Source: LMDS01 sp039930465 (lineage in GTDB: Bacteria > Pseudomonadota > Gammaproteobacteria > Burkholderiales > Burkholderiaceae_C). From it: 64,000 nucleotides of DNA. A program made the position numbers and the translations under genes. The notes under the pieces are model-generated. The model worked only from the letters and a program-made list of their open reading frames with translations, was not told the DNA's origin and did not search any database. The stretch is taken from positions 33,172 to 97,171 of the forward strand of contig JBDTTU010000003.1 in NCBI GenBank assembly GCA_039930465.1, given 5' to 3'. Below are positions 1-8,693 of the stretch, piece after piece. Position 1 is the stretch's first letter; each line of letters begins with the position of its first letter.

Positions 1-949
1 TGCGGCGCCGGATCACATGGGCCGACTGCACCGCCGCTTCGAGCTGGTAACGCCCGATCGTGGCCATCTTGCTGGCGCGCAGCAGCAATGCTTCGGCGGC
101 ATCGATCTGGCGTGCGTCCCACAAGGCCGGGTCCTGTTCGGCCAGCGGCACGTAGGCGCCTTCGGCATCACGGCGTGCAGCGCGGCGTGCCTGGGCATGC
201 AGCATCAGCGCAAGCAGGCCCAGCGCTTCGGGTTCGTCGGGCATCAGCGTGGCCACCAGTTCGCCGAGCCAGATGCCTTCATCAGTCAGGTTGCGGCGCC
301 GCGCTTCGGTGCCGGCCGGGTCGGACCATCCTTCTGTGAAGGCGGCGTAGATGGCCTCGAGCACGGCGTCGAGCCGCTCCGGCAGGTCGTCGTGCTCGGG
401 CAGGCGAAAGGGAATGCCGGCGCGCTTGATCTTGGCCTTGGCGCGCACCAGGCGCTGGCCCATCGTGGCCGGTGCCACGAGAAAGGCCGACGCGATCGCC
501 GCGGCGTCGAAACCGAGAATGGTCTGCAGCATCAGCGGCGCATGCACATTGGCTTCGATGGCCGGGTGCGCGCAGGCGAACATCAGCAGCAAGCGGTCGT
601 CGGGGATGGCGCGCTGCGCATCGGCGTCGGTCGCCAGATCGGCGAAGAGCAGCAGATCGGCGGCCGAATCGTCCTGCGTCTTGCGGCGCCGCGCGGCGTC
701 GATCAACGAGCGCTTCGCGGCGGTCATCAGCCAGGCCTCGGGGCTGTTGGGCACACCGTTCACGGGCCAGTCGCGCAATGCCGATTCGAACGCGGTGGCG
801 AGCGCGTCTTCGGCCGCTGCCACGTCGCGCGTGCGTGCGGCCAGAAACGCGACGAGCTTGCCGTAGCTGCGCCGCGCCGCCGAGACGACGGCCTCGCGGC
901 CGCCATGCCCAATGGCCGCGCAAGCCGGCGAGGACGGATCGCCGATCAC
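1..949 (-). CDS. ECF-type RNA polymerase sigma factor, DUF6596 class (3' end outside window)
   Basis: About 316 codons are visible and the C-terminus lies beyond the window start. The N-terminal part is a sigma-70 region 2/4 (AEDALATAFESALRDW; AWLMTAAKRSLIDAARRR). It is followed by the helical domain typical of the long ECF sigma factors that travel with YCII proteins (LMPDEPEALGLLALMLHAQARR). A GTG start overlaps the stop of the upstream YCII gene by four bases (GTGA), which implies translational coupling. In this family the extra C-terminal domain is thought to replace a separate anti-sigma factor. The target promoters cannot be read from the sequence. Confidence 0.88.
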   Translation of the reverse strand, partial: MIGDPSSPACAAIGHGGREAVVSAARRSYGKLVAFLAARTRDVAAAEDALATAFESALRDWPVNGVPNSPEAWLMTAAKRSLIDAARRRKTQDDSAADLLLFADLATDADAQRAIPDDRLLLMFACAHPAIEANVHAPLMLQTILGFDAAAIASAFLVAPATMGQRLVRAKAKIKRAGIPFRLPEHDDLPERLDAVLEAIYAAFTEGWSDPAGTEARRRNLTDEGIWLGELVATLMPDEPEALGLLALMLHAQARRAARRDAEGAYVPLAEQDPALWDARQIDAAEALLLRASKMATIGRYQLEAAVQSAHVIRRR

Positions 950-1293
950 ATCTCCCAGATCGGCCGCACTTCGATCGTGCCCTGGCTCGCGCTCGGGCAG
1001 CGGGCCGCCCACGAAAGCGCGGTCTCGCGGTCGGCCACGTCGATCACGTAGTAGCTACCGAGCTGTTCGCGGGTTTCGGCATACGGGCCGTTGAGCACTT
1101 CGGTCTTGCCGTTGCGCACGCGCACCGAGGTGGCGTCGCTGGTCGGGCGCAGCCGCTCGCCACCCTGCATGGCGCCGGCCTTGGCGAGCGTTTCGGCGTA
1201 GGCCATGTGGGCCTGGGTCATCGCGCTCGCGGTGTCGGCGGGCACGCTGTTCATCTTCGATTCGTCGCCGTGAATCATCAACAAGTACTTCAT
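946..1293 (-). CDS. YCII-related (DGPF-domain) protein, copy A
   Basis: This 115-residue protein starts MKYLLMIHGDE and contains the conserved segment VLNGPYAETREQLGSYYVIDV, shortened here as NGPYAETREQLGSYYVI, which is typical of the YCII ferredoxin-like fold. AGGAGA lies before the ATG. Its stop overlaps the GTG start of the ECF sigma gene, so the two are almost certainly co-expressed. YCII proteins linked to ECF sigma factors are common, but their biochemical role is not established. It is clearly a paralogue of the next gene: almost all of the last 65 residues match. Confidence 0.9.
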   Translation of the reverse strand: MKYLLMIHGDESKMNSVPADTASAMTQAHMAYAETLAKAGAMQGGERLRPTSDATSVRVRNGKTEVLNGPYAETREQLGSYYVIDVADRETALSWAARCPSASQGTIEVRPIWEM

Positions 1294-1406
1294 CAGGATC
1301 TCCTGTGGGGGCCGGTGCAGCGATGTGCTGCACCTCTGCGATGACGTTCGGGCTGCGCCTGTTTCGACGCGCGCGCGAGTTCTTTTCGCCGCCGCGTCAC
1401 CGCGCG

Positions 1407-1754
1407 TCACATTTCCCAGATCGGCCGCACTTCGATCGTGTCGTAGCTCGACGTGGGGCAACGCGCGGCCCACGAGAGCGCGGCGTCGAGGTCGGCCACG
1501 TCGATCACGTAATAACCGCCGAGCTGTTCGCGGGTTTCGGCATAGGGCCCGTTGAGCACGTCGGTCTTGCCATTGCGCACACGCACCGAGGCGGCGTCGG
1601 TGCTCGGGCGCAGCCGCTCGCCGCCCTGCAGCACGCCCGCCTTGACCAGCGCTTCGGTGTAGGCGCCATACGCCTGCATCAATCGGCCGGTGTCTTCGGG
1701 CGACATCTTGTCTTCTTCGGTTTCGCTGGCGTAGATGCTCAGAAGGTATTTCAT
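1407..1754 (-). CDS. YCII-related (DGPF-domain) protein, copy B
   Basis: This is the second 115-residue YCII protein, starting MKYLLSIYASETEED, with GGAGGAAAG before the ATG. It shares the RVRNGKT, LNGPYAETREQLGG and TIEVRPIWEM blocks with copy A, while residues 8-45 differ more. The pair arose by tandem duplication and is separated by 113 bases. It is the promoter-proximal gene of the leftward YCII-YCII-sigma unit. Function is unknown; the divergent N-terminal halves suggest different ligands or partners. Confidence 0.9.
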   Translation of the reverse strand: MKYLLSIYASETEEDKMSPEDTGRLMQAYGAYTEALVKAGVLQGGERLRPSTDAASVRVRNGKTDVLNGPYAETREQLGGYYVIDVADLDAALSWAARCPTSSYDTIEVRPIWEM

Positions 1755-1985
1755 CGGTCTTTCCTCCGGGGTCGTGATGCGGCAACACGCCGCATCTGTG
1801 CCTTGACGTTCTGGTTGCGCCCGTTTCGACAGGCCTTTGAAGAATTATTCAGCAGGGACACCCGGGCGGGTACAGATGCTTTTGGGGCGTGGCCGCCCAT
1901 GAACTAGGGCTATCGCGGGGTGTGCCAGGCGCCCATGATGCGCTCCCCGAGAGCGCTTGCGCCCCCGCCACAGACGGAACCTGAC

Positions 1986-3170
1986 ATGCCTGGCAGTGAC
2001 ATGCGGAACCCTGCGATGAACCCGTCGGCGGCGCCGGTCACGCTGTTCTACAGCTATGCCCACGAAGACGAGGGCCTGCGCGACGAATTGCAGGGCCACC
2101 TCAAGATCCTCGAACGGCGCGGCCTGCTCGCCCCCTGGCACGACCGCCGAATCGTTCCGGGGCAAGACTGGTCGCAGCAGATCGACACGAACCTTCGTGT
2201 GGCCGAATTGGTGCTGCTGCTCGTCAGCAAGGACTTCATCGAGTCCGACTACATCATGGGCACCGAACTCGGCGCCGCGATGCAGCGCCATGCGGCGCAA
2301 CAGACCGTGGTGGTGCCGATCGTGGTGCGTGCGGTCGACCTCGACCCGGACGACGCCGAAGACTTGCCGTTCCTGAAGCTGCAGGGCCTGCCCACCAGCC
2401 TGCGGCCCGTCACTTCATGGCCGAACCGCGACGAGGCCTGGACCGACGTGGCCAAGGGCCTGCGCGCCACCGTCAAAGGCATCCGCGAACGCCGGCCGCC
2501 GCCTTCGGCAGCGCAGCCCGCGCCGGTGTCCGCCGCGGCGCCTGGCCGTTTGCCGGCCCAGCCCGACGGCGTCGACCCATTCGAGGCGTTCGCTGGTGAA
2601 TTCAGCGTCGTCCGGCCCCGCACAGGGCCGGCCTCCGCCGGCGCGGCGCCGCCCGACCCGGTGCTCGATCGCCTGCTCGCCGCTGTATCGAAGCAGGTCG
2701 ATGAAGCGGGGCGCATGCGCCAGGAACCGCGCTTGACCGAAGGCGCCACGCGCGACTTGCAGGCCGGCATTCAAACGCTGATCGACCTGCCCGAGCAGAA
2801 GCGTGTTCTGTGGGTGGACGACAACCCGGCGGGCAACCACTACGAGACGGCGGTGCTCGCCAAGCTGCAGATCGAGGTCGTGACGGCGCTGAGCACGCGG
2901 CAAGCTTTGCAGTGCATCGAATCCGATGTTGAAGGTTTCGACCTCGTCATCACCGACTGGGAACGTGATGGCGAGGCCGCAGAAGCCGGATTGCGACTGC
3001 TCGCCGAGCTGCGCAAAAAGCAGTTCTCGCTGCCCGTCATCTTCTACCATGGTGCACGCGGCGCGCAGCGCGCCGAGCGTGCCGCGCAAGCCTTGCTGGC
3101 CGGCGCCTTCGGCGAGGCGGTGGTGCCGGCCGACCTGATGGCGCAGGTGGGCAAGGCCCTCGCGGGCTGA
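1986..3170 (+). CDS. TIR domain / response-regulator receiver fusion protein
   Basis: With the ATG chosen here the protein has 394 residues. Residues about 18-150 form a bacterial TIR domain: it opens TLFYSYAHEDEGL and has the later LLLVSKDFIESDYIMGTEL segment, whose glutamate sits where TIR NADases carry the catalytic residue. A Pro/Ala-rich linker follows. Residues about 272-394 look like a receiver domain, with the acidic pair D278-D279 (WVDDN) and a likely phospho-acceptor D324 (ITDW) 45 residues later, as in CheY-like folds. No histidine kinase is adjacent. The start is uncertain: GTG 1920 and ATG 2016 are also in frame and no Shine-Dalgarno is strong. It is the first gene of the unit with the CHAT and TIR-TPR genes. 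Confidence 0.82.
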   Translation: MPGSDMRNPAMNPSAAPVTLFYSYAHEDEGLRDELQGHLKILERRGLLAPWHDRRIVPGQDWSQQIDTNLRVAELVLLLVSKDFIESDYIMGTELGAAMQRHAAQQTVVVPIVVRAVDLDPDDAEDLPFLKLQGLPTSLRPVTSWPNRDEAWTDVAKGLRATVKGIRERRPPPSAAQPAPVSAAAPGRLPAQPDGVDPFEAFAGEFSVVRPRTGPASAGAAPPDPVLDRLLAAVSKQVDEAGRMRQEPRLTEGATRDLQAGIQTLIDLPEQKRVLWVDDNPAGNHYETAVLAKLQIEVVTALSTRQALQCIESDVEGFDLVITDWERDGEAAEAGLRLLAELRKKQFSLPVIFYHGARGAQRAERAAQALLAGAFGEAVVPADLMAQVGKALAG

Positions 3171-3218
3171 GGCGCCACGGTACGCCGGCTCGGCGCACGA
3201 TATTCACAGGAGCGAGAC

Positions 3219-6200
3219 ATGGCCACATCGGCGCAAGACATCATCTTCATCATCCCGGGCAAACCCCAGTCGCCCGGTGCGGCCACGCGCGGCACGGCCA
3301 AGGCGTCGGTGCTCGTCGGCACGCAGCGTGGCGGAGGCGACGCGGTGCGCGTCACCGCGCGCCCCGGTGAAGACGTGGTGGTGCTCAGCATCGCGAACGG
3401 CCCCACGCTGTACCTGCACCCCGAAGACGCCCGCGACCTGATGCGCGCGCAGAGCGCCGGGGGCACGCGCGCAGCCGTCAACGCGGCGAGCGAGCACGAG
3501 GTGGTGGTGTCGCCGCAGCTCGGCTGGCCCGGCCTCGAAGCCGGTGCCACACGCGGTGCCACCCGGGGCTGGATGGGCCAGGCCGTGCTGAGCGCGTTCG
3601 AGGTCGTGACCGGCTTGGCCAAAGACCCGTCCAAGCTCGCCGCTGCGGCGATCACGAAGAAGGTCGACGGTGCGGTCGAGGCCGGCGTGTACGAACTTTC
3701 GCCCGACGCGCTGCAGCCACTCAAAGGCAGCGGTCGCAAGCGCGACGCCGTGCCCGCCGCGGCCGACGGCGGCGCGCTGCTGGTGCTGATCCACGGCACC
3801 TTCGTCGAAAGTGTCAGCACCTTCGGCAAGCTCTGGGTGCTGCACCCGCAAACCGTGCGCGAGCTGTTCACGCACTACGCCAACCGCGTGTATGCGCTCG
3901 ACCACCCGACCATGGGCGCCAGCCCGATCACGAACGCGCTGACGTTGGTGCGTGCGATGCCGGCAGGGGCGCGCCTGCACCTCGTCACGCACTCGCGCGG
4001 CGGGCTCGTGGCCGAAGTGCTGGCCCGGGCCTGCGGCGGCAAGCCACCCACCGCCGACGAACTCGCGCTGTTCGCCGGGGCCGAGCGCAGCCAGCAGCGC
4101 GCCGACCTGATCGCGCTGTCGAAGGAAGCCATTGGCAAGGGCCTGAAGATCGAGCGGGTGGTGCGTGTGGCTTGCCCGGCGCGGGGCACCTTGCTCGCCT
4201 CGAAACGCTTCGATGCCTATCTCTCGGTGCTGAAGTGGGGGCTCGAACTCGGCGGCGTGCCGGTGGCGCCGCAGCTCGTCGACTTCCTGCACGAAGTGGC
4301 GCGGCGCCGTGCCATGCCCGACGAGCTGCCCGGCATCGAAGCCATGATGCCCGAGAGCCCGCTCGTGAAATGGCTCAACGGCGGCAGCGACACGATCCCC
4401 GGCGACCTGCGCGTGATCGCGGGCGACATGGAAGGCGACTCGATCGGCTCGTGGGTCAAGACGCTCTTGTCCGACGCGTTCTACTGGACCGACAACGACC
4501 TCGTCGTGCAGACCCGCTCGATGTACGGCGGCGCGCCGCGCGCGGCCAGCGCCAGCGGCGCAGGCGCGAGCTTCCTGCTCGACCGCGGCGCCAAGGTCTC
4601 GCACTTCAACTACTTCGCCAACGAGCGCACCGTCAACGCGATCAAGAGTGCCCTGTTCGATGCGGCACCGAACGACTTCGCCGTGATCGGCCCGCTTTCG
4701 TGGGCCGGGCAGGACGCGAGCGGCACGCGCTCGGCACGCGCCGTGGCGCGCTCGCGCGGGGCCGATGCTTCGGCTGCAGCCGACCGCCCGGCGGTGTTCG
4801 TATTGCCCGGCATCCTCGGCTCCAACCTCAAGCTCGATGGCAAGCGCATCTGGCTCGGCTTCCGCTTCATCAACGGCTTGAAGAAGCTCGCCTGGGACCC
4901 GGCCACTGCCGCGCGCATCGAGCCCGACGGCCCGATCGGCATGGTCTACGACGACCTGATCGAGCGTCTGGCCGACACCCACGAGGTGATCCCGTTCGCC
5001 TACGACTGGCGCCGCCCGGTCGAGGACGAAGCGCGCCGCCTCGCCACGGCCGTAGACGCGGCGCTCGCGGCACGCAACGTCAGCCAGCAACCGGTGCGTC
5101 TGATCGCCCACTCGATGGGCGGGTTGGTGGCACGCACCATGCGCCTCGAAAAGCCCGAAACCTGGCAACGAATGATGGCGCGCGAAGGCGGCCGCCTGCT
5201 GATGCTGGGCACACCCAACGGCGGCTCGTGGGCACCGATGCAAACACTCTCGGGTGACGACACCTTCGGCAACGCGCTGGTCGCGTTCGGCTCGCTGTTC
5301 GACAACGGCGGCACGCGCAAGATGATGGCGGCCATGCCCGGTTTCATCCAGCTCCAGGCGTCGCTGCTCGACCCCAGCCTCAGCCTCGACAAGGCCAGCA
5401 CCTGGCAGAAGCTCGCCGACGACGACATGGCGGCGCTGCGCGACCGCAGCCTGTGGCATGACGAAGGCGCGCAGCGCACGATCTACGAATGGGGTGCGCC
5501 GCCGCAAGACGTGCTCGACCAGGCCGTGAAGCTGCGCCGCCGGCTCGACGCGCAGGTCGAAACACTGGGCCCCGACGCGCAGAAGATGCTGCTCGTGGTC
5601 GGCCACGCTGCGTTCACGCCGGCCGGTTTCACGCAGACTTCCGAAGGGCTCGAATACCTCGACACTCCCGACGACGGTGACGGCCGCGTGCCGCTGCAAA
5701 GCGCGCTGCTGCCCGGTGTGCGCACCTGGAAGGTCGATGCCGAACATGGCAAGCTGCCCGACGAAGCAAGTGCTTTCGCGGCCTACATCGAGCTGCTCAC
5801 CAAAGGCGAGACCGCCCAGCTCGAAGCTTATGTGCCTGCCGCGCCCGGCACGCGCGGCGCGGGCGGCGCAGCCGCCGTGACGGCGGCGCTGGTGCGCAGC
5901 CGGCCCTCGCGCGGCTTGCAGTCGTCGAGCCCGCCGGCAAGTGAAGCCGAGGTGCTGGGCCTGGCGCGTGGTGCTGCGGAATCGCGGCGTGGGCGTGGCA
6001 AGAGCGCGGCGCTGAGGGTGTCGGTGTTCAACGGCGATCTGAAGTTCATCGCGCAGCCACTGCTCGTGGGGCACTACCGCTCGATGGCGCTCACCGGCAC
6101 CGAGTGGGTCGTCGACGGGCTGGTCGGCAACGCGATGAGCAAGTCGCTCGCCGCCGGCCTGTACCCCGACGCGACCGGCTCACACCAGATCTTCGGCAAC

Positions 6201-8693
6201 CTGCGCAAGGACCCGAACAACCCCTTCGTGATGGCGCGCCCGCAGGCCGTGATCGTGGCCGGGCTCGGTGACGAGGGCAAGCTGCGCGCCAGCGAACTGG
6301 TCTACACCGTGCGCCAGGCGGTGCTGGCCTACGCACAGCGTGTGGCCGAGCAGGGCGGCGAGGCGCAGTTCGAACTTGCGGCCACCTTGATCGGCAGCGG
6401 CGGCAAGGGCATCTCGCCAGGCAGTGCGGCGCAGCTCATCGCCCAGGGAGCGTTCGAAGCCAGCCAGAAGCTGCAGCAGGGCAACTGGCCGCAGCTCAGC
6501 CGCTTGATCCTGGTCGAGTTCTATCTCGACCGCGCGAGCGACGCCTGGCGCTCGCTGCAGGTGCAGGCCACTGCCGCGCCGAACCAGCTCGAACTGGTCG
6601 GGCTGGTCAGCTCGGGCGATGGTGCGCTCCGGCGCTCGCTCGATTCGAGCTACCGTGGCGCGGCCTACGACCTCATCAGCGCGCTCAGCGGGCCCGCCGA
6701 CAAGAACGGCCAGCCGACCATCGAGTACGTGCTCGACACGCGCCGCGCCCGCACCGAGGTGCGCGCGGTGCAGGCGCAAGGCACGCTGCTGAAGGAACTG
6801 GTGGCCAAGGCCTCGAACGACGAGAACCGCGATTCGCAGATCGGCCGCACGCTCTTCAAGCTGCTGGTACCGGTGGAGATGGAACCCTTCCTCGGCGGCA
6901 CCAGCGAGCTGCTGATCGAACTCGACGGTGGCTCGGCCGTGATCCCGTGGGAGCTGCTCGACACCGACGCCCCCACCCAGAGCGGCGGCGACCCGCGGCC
7001 CTGGTCGATTCGGAACAAGCTGCTGCGCAAGCTGCGCACGGCCGAGTTCCGCGCCCAGGTGTCCGACGCGAACGCCGACGACAGCGTGCTCGTGATCGGC
7101 GAACCCCGCACCGACAACCCGGCCTACCCGCCACTGCCCGGCGCGCGCGCCGAAGCCATCGCTGTGGCAGCGCGGCTGACGAGCGGCGCCGATGGCATTC
7201 CTGCCGCGAAGCTGCGCTCGCTCGTCAGCGACGATGACGCCCGCACTGTCATCAACGCGCTGTTCGAGCGCCCCTACCGCGTGGTGCACGTGGCCGGCCA
7301 CGGCGAGCTCGGTGCGCGGGGCGGCGTGGTGCTGTCGGGCTACACCTTCCTCGGCGCGGCCGAGATCAAGGCGATGCGGGTCGTGCCCGAACTGGTCTTC
7401 CTCAACTGTTGCCACCTGGCCGGGCGCGATGCGTCAACCACGCTGCAGCCTTATGACCGCGCCACCTTCGCTGCCAACATCGCCGAAGCGCTGATCGAGG
7501 TCGGCGTGCGTTGTGTGATCGCGGCCGGCTGGGCGGTCGAAGACGGCCCGGCAGAAACATTCGCGACCACTTTTTATTCGGTGCTGTTGCGCGGCGAACG
7601 TTTCATAGACGCCGTGGCCGCTGCCCGCGAAGCGTCGTGGCGCGACAACCCGCAGGGCAACACCTGGGCCGCCTACCAGTGTTATGGCGACCCGGGCTGG
7701 ACCTGGAGCCGCGGTGGCGCCGACGCGCAGCGCCCCGCGCCGCCGGTGGGCGACGAGTTCATCGGCGTGGCGTCGCCGGTCGCGCTCACGCTCGCGCTCG
7801 AAACGCTGGCGATCCGCAGCCGCTTCGGCCCGGTCAAGGCCGAGCTGCAGCGCGACAAGCTGCGTTTCCTCGAATCGAAGTTCGCGCCCGAATGGGGTGG
7901 CATGGGTGCGGTGGCAGAAGCTTTCGGCGTGGCCTATGGGCAGGCCAAAGACAGCGCCAAGGCGATCGAGTGGTACCGCGTGGCGGTGAACTCGTCTGAC
8001 GGCAGCGCCTCGTTCCGGGCCGCAGAGCAGCTCGGCAACGAACTCGCCCGCTGCGGCGAGAAGCTGAAAGACGAAGCCGAGGCGCGCGCGATGATCGAAG
8101 AAGGCATCGACCAGCTCGCCCGGCTGGTGGCCTTGCAGACCACGGTCGAGCGCGAGAGCCTGCTCGGCTCGGCGTGGAAGCGGCTCGTTCTGCTGGAAGC
8201 GCGTGCCGGCAAGGACGCTGCTTCGTTGAAGGCGCTTGAGAAGATGCTCGCGCACTACGCGAATGCCGAACTGCTTGCCTGCCGCGCGCGCGCCGACAAC
8301 CTGTACTACCCGGCGAAGAACGGCATCAGCGCCGAGCTGCGGCTGGCGTTCCTCGGCGGCCGCGCACCACGCCTGACCGAAGCCCGGCTGAGCCTGGTGC
8401 GCGAGTCGCTCGACAAGGCCGCCACCGAACACCCCGACTTCTGGTCGGTCGTGGGCCAGACCGAGTTGAGCTTGCTCGAAGCGCTGGCGCAGCGCCGCCT
8501 GGCCGGCTCGGCACCGGGCCTGCTGCTGGCCTTTCGCGAACTGAAAGCACGGGTGCCCAGCAGCTCGGGCTGGGACTCGGTCTACACCGAAGCGCGCTTC
8601 ACCCTCGAGCCGTACCAGAAGGTGGCCAGCGCCGCTGAACAGCGCGCGGCGGCCGAAATCCTGGCCGGCCTGAAAGCGCTGGCCGCAGCATGA
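3219..8693 (+). CDS. Giant dual alpha/beta-hydrolase and CHAT-protease protein
   Basis: The protein has 1824 residues and the ATG follows AGGAGCGAGAC. Residues 1-180 are not recognised. About 185-480 is an alpha/beta-hydrolase (LLVLIHGTF; nucleophile elbow THSRGG, Ser259). About 523-880 is a second, LCAT/lipase-like hydrolase (VFVLPGILGSNL; AHSMGG, Ser632). About 920-1210 vaguely resembles the N-terminal domain of M17 aminopeptidases (VIVAGLGDEGKL). About 1222-1500 is a CHAT caspase-like domain with His1361 (VAGHGE) and Cys1398 (LNCCHLAG), so the catalytic dyad is intact. The C-terminal 300 residues are helical and TPR-like. There is no signal peptide or membrane segment, so it is probably cytoplasmic. 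It lies 48 bases after the TIR-receiver gene and its stop overlaps the next gene. The substrates are unknown. Confidence 0.88.
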   Translation: MATSAQDIIFIIPGKPQSPGAATRGTAKASVLVGTQRGGGDAVRVTARPGEDVVVLSIANGPTLYLHPEDARDLMRAQSAGGTRAAVNAASEHEVVVSPQLGWPGLEAGATRGATRGWMGQAVLSAFEVVTGLAKDPSKLAAAAITKKVDGAVEAGVYELSPDALQPLKGSGRKRDAVPAAADGGALLVLIHGTFVESVSTFGKLWVLHPQTVRELFTHYANRVYALDHPTMGASPITNALTLVRAMPAGARLHLVTHSRGGLVAEVLARACGGKPPTADELALFAGAERSQQRADLIALSKEAIGKGLKIERVVRVACPARGTLLASKRFDAYLSVLKWGLELGGVPVAPQLVDFLHEVARRRAMPDELPGIEAMMPESPLVKWLNGGSDTIPGDLRVIAGDMEGDSIGSWVKTLLSDAFYWTDNDLVVQTRSMYGGAPRAASASGAGASFLLDRGAKVSHFNYFANERTVNAIKSALFDAAPNDFAVIGPLSWAGQDASGTRSARAVARSRGADASAAADRPAVFVLPGILGSNLKLDGKRIWLGFRFINGLKKLAWDPATAARIEPDGPIGMVYDDLIERLADTHEVIPFAYDWRRPVEDEARRLATAVDAALAARNVSQQPVRLIAHSMGGLVARTMRLEKPETWQRMMAREGGRLLMLGTPNGGSWAPMQTLSGDDTFGNALVAFGSLFDNGGTRKMMAAMPGFIQLQASLLDPSLSLDKASTWQKLADDDMAALRDRSLWHDEGAQRTIYEWGAPPQDVLDQAVKLRRRLDAQVETLGPDAQKMLLVVGHAAFTPAGFTQTSEGLEYLDTPDDGDGRVPLQSALLPGVRTWKVDAEHGKLPDEASAFAAYIELLTKGETAQLEAYVPAAPGTRGAGGAAAVTAALVRSRPSRGLQSSSPPASEAEVLGLARGAAESRRGRGKSAALRVSVFNGDLKFIAQPLLVGHYRSMALTGTEWVVDGLVGNAMSKSLAAGLYPDATGSHQIFGNLRKDPNNPFVMARPQAVIVAGLGDEGKLRASELVYTVRQAVLAYAQRVAEQGGEAQFELAATLIGSGGKGISPGSAAQLIAQGAFEASQKLQQGNWPQLSRLILVEFYLDRASDAWRSLQVQATAAPNQLELVGLVSSGDGALRRSLDSSYRGAAYDLISALSGPADKNGQPTIEYVLDTRRARTEVRAVQAQGTLLKELVAKASNDENRDSQIGRTLFKLLVPVEMEPFLGGTSELLIELDGGSAVIPWELLDTDAPTQSGGDPRPWSIRNKLLRKLRTAEFRAQVSDANADDSVLVIGEPRTDNPAYPPLPGARAEAIAVAARLTSGADGIPAAKLRSLVSDDDARTVINALFERPYRVVHVAGHGELGARGGVVLSGYTFLGAAEIKAMRVVPELVFLNCCHLAGRDASTTLQPYDRATFAANIAEALIEVGVRCVIAAGWAVEDGPAETFATTFYSVLLRGERFIDAVAAAREASWRDNPQGNTWAAYQCYGDPGWTWSRGGADAQRPAPPVGDEFIGVASPVALTLALETLAIRSRFGPVKAELQRDKLRFLESKFAPEWGGMGAVAEAFGVAYGQAKDSAKAIEWYRVAVNSSDGSASFRAAEQLGNELARCGEKLKDEAEARAMIEEGIDQLARLVALQTTVERESLLGSAWKRLVLLEARAGKDAASLKALEKMLAHYANAELLACRARADNLYYPAKNGISAELRLAFLGGRAPRLTEARLSLVRESLDKAATEHPDFWSVVGQTELSLLEALAQRRLAGSAPGLLLAFRELKARVPSSSGWDSVYTEARFTLEPYQKVASAAEQRAAAEILAGLKALAAA

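Noticed and set aside
17..1051. 344-codon plus-strand frame at the window start
   Set aside because: It is opposite the ECF sigma factor, whose sigma and DUF6596 motifs are plain.
3204..6074. 956-codon open frame on the minus strand
   Set aside because: It is antisense to the hydrolase-CHAT gene; its composition is that of a reverse frame of GC-rich DNA and no domain is seen.
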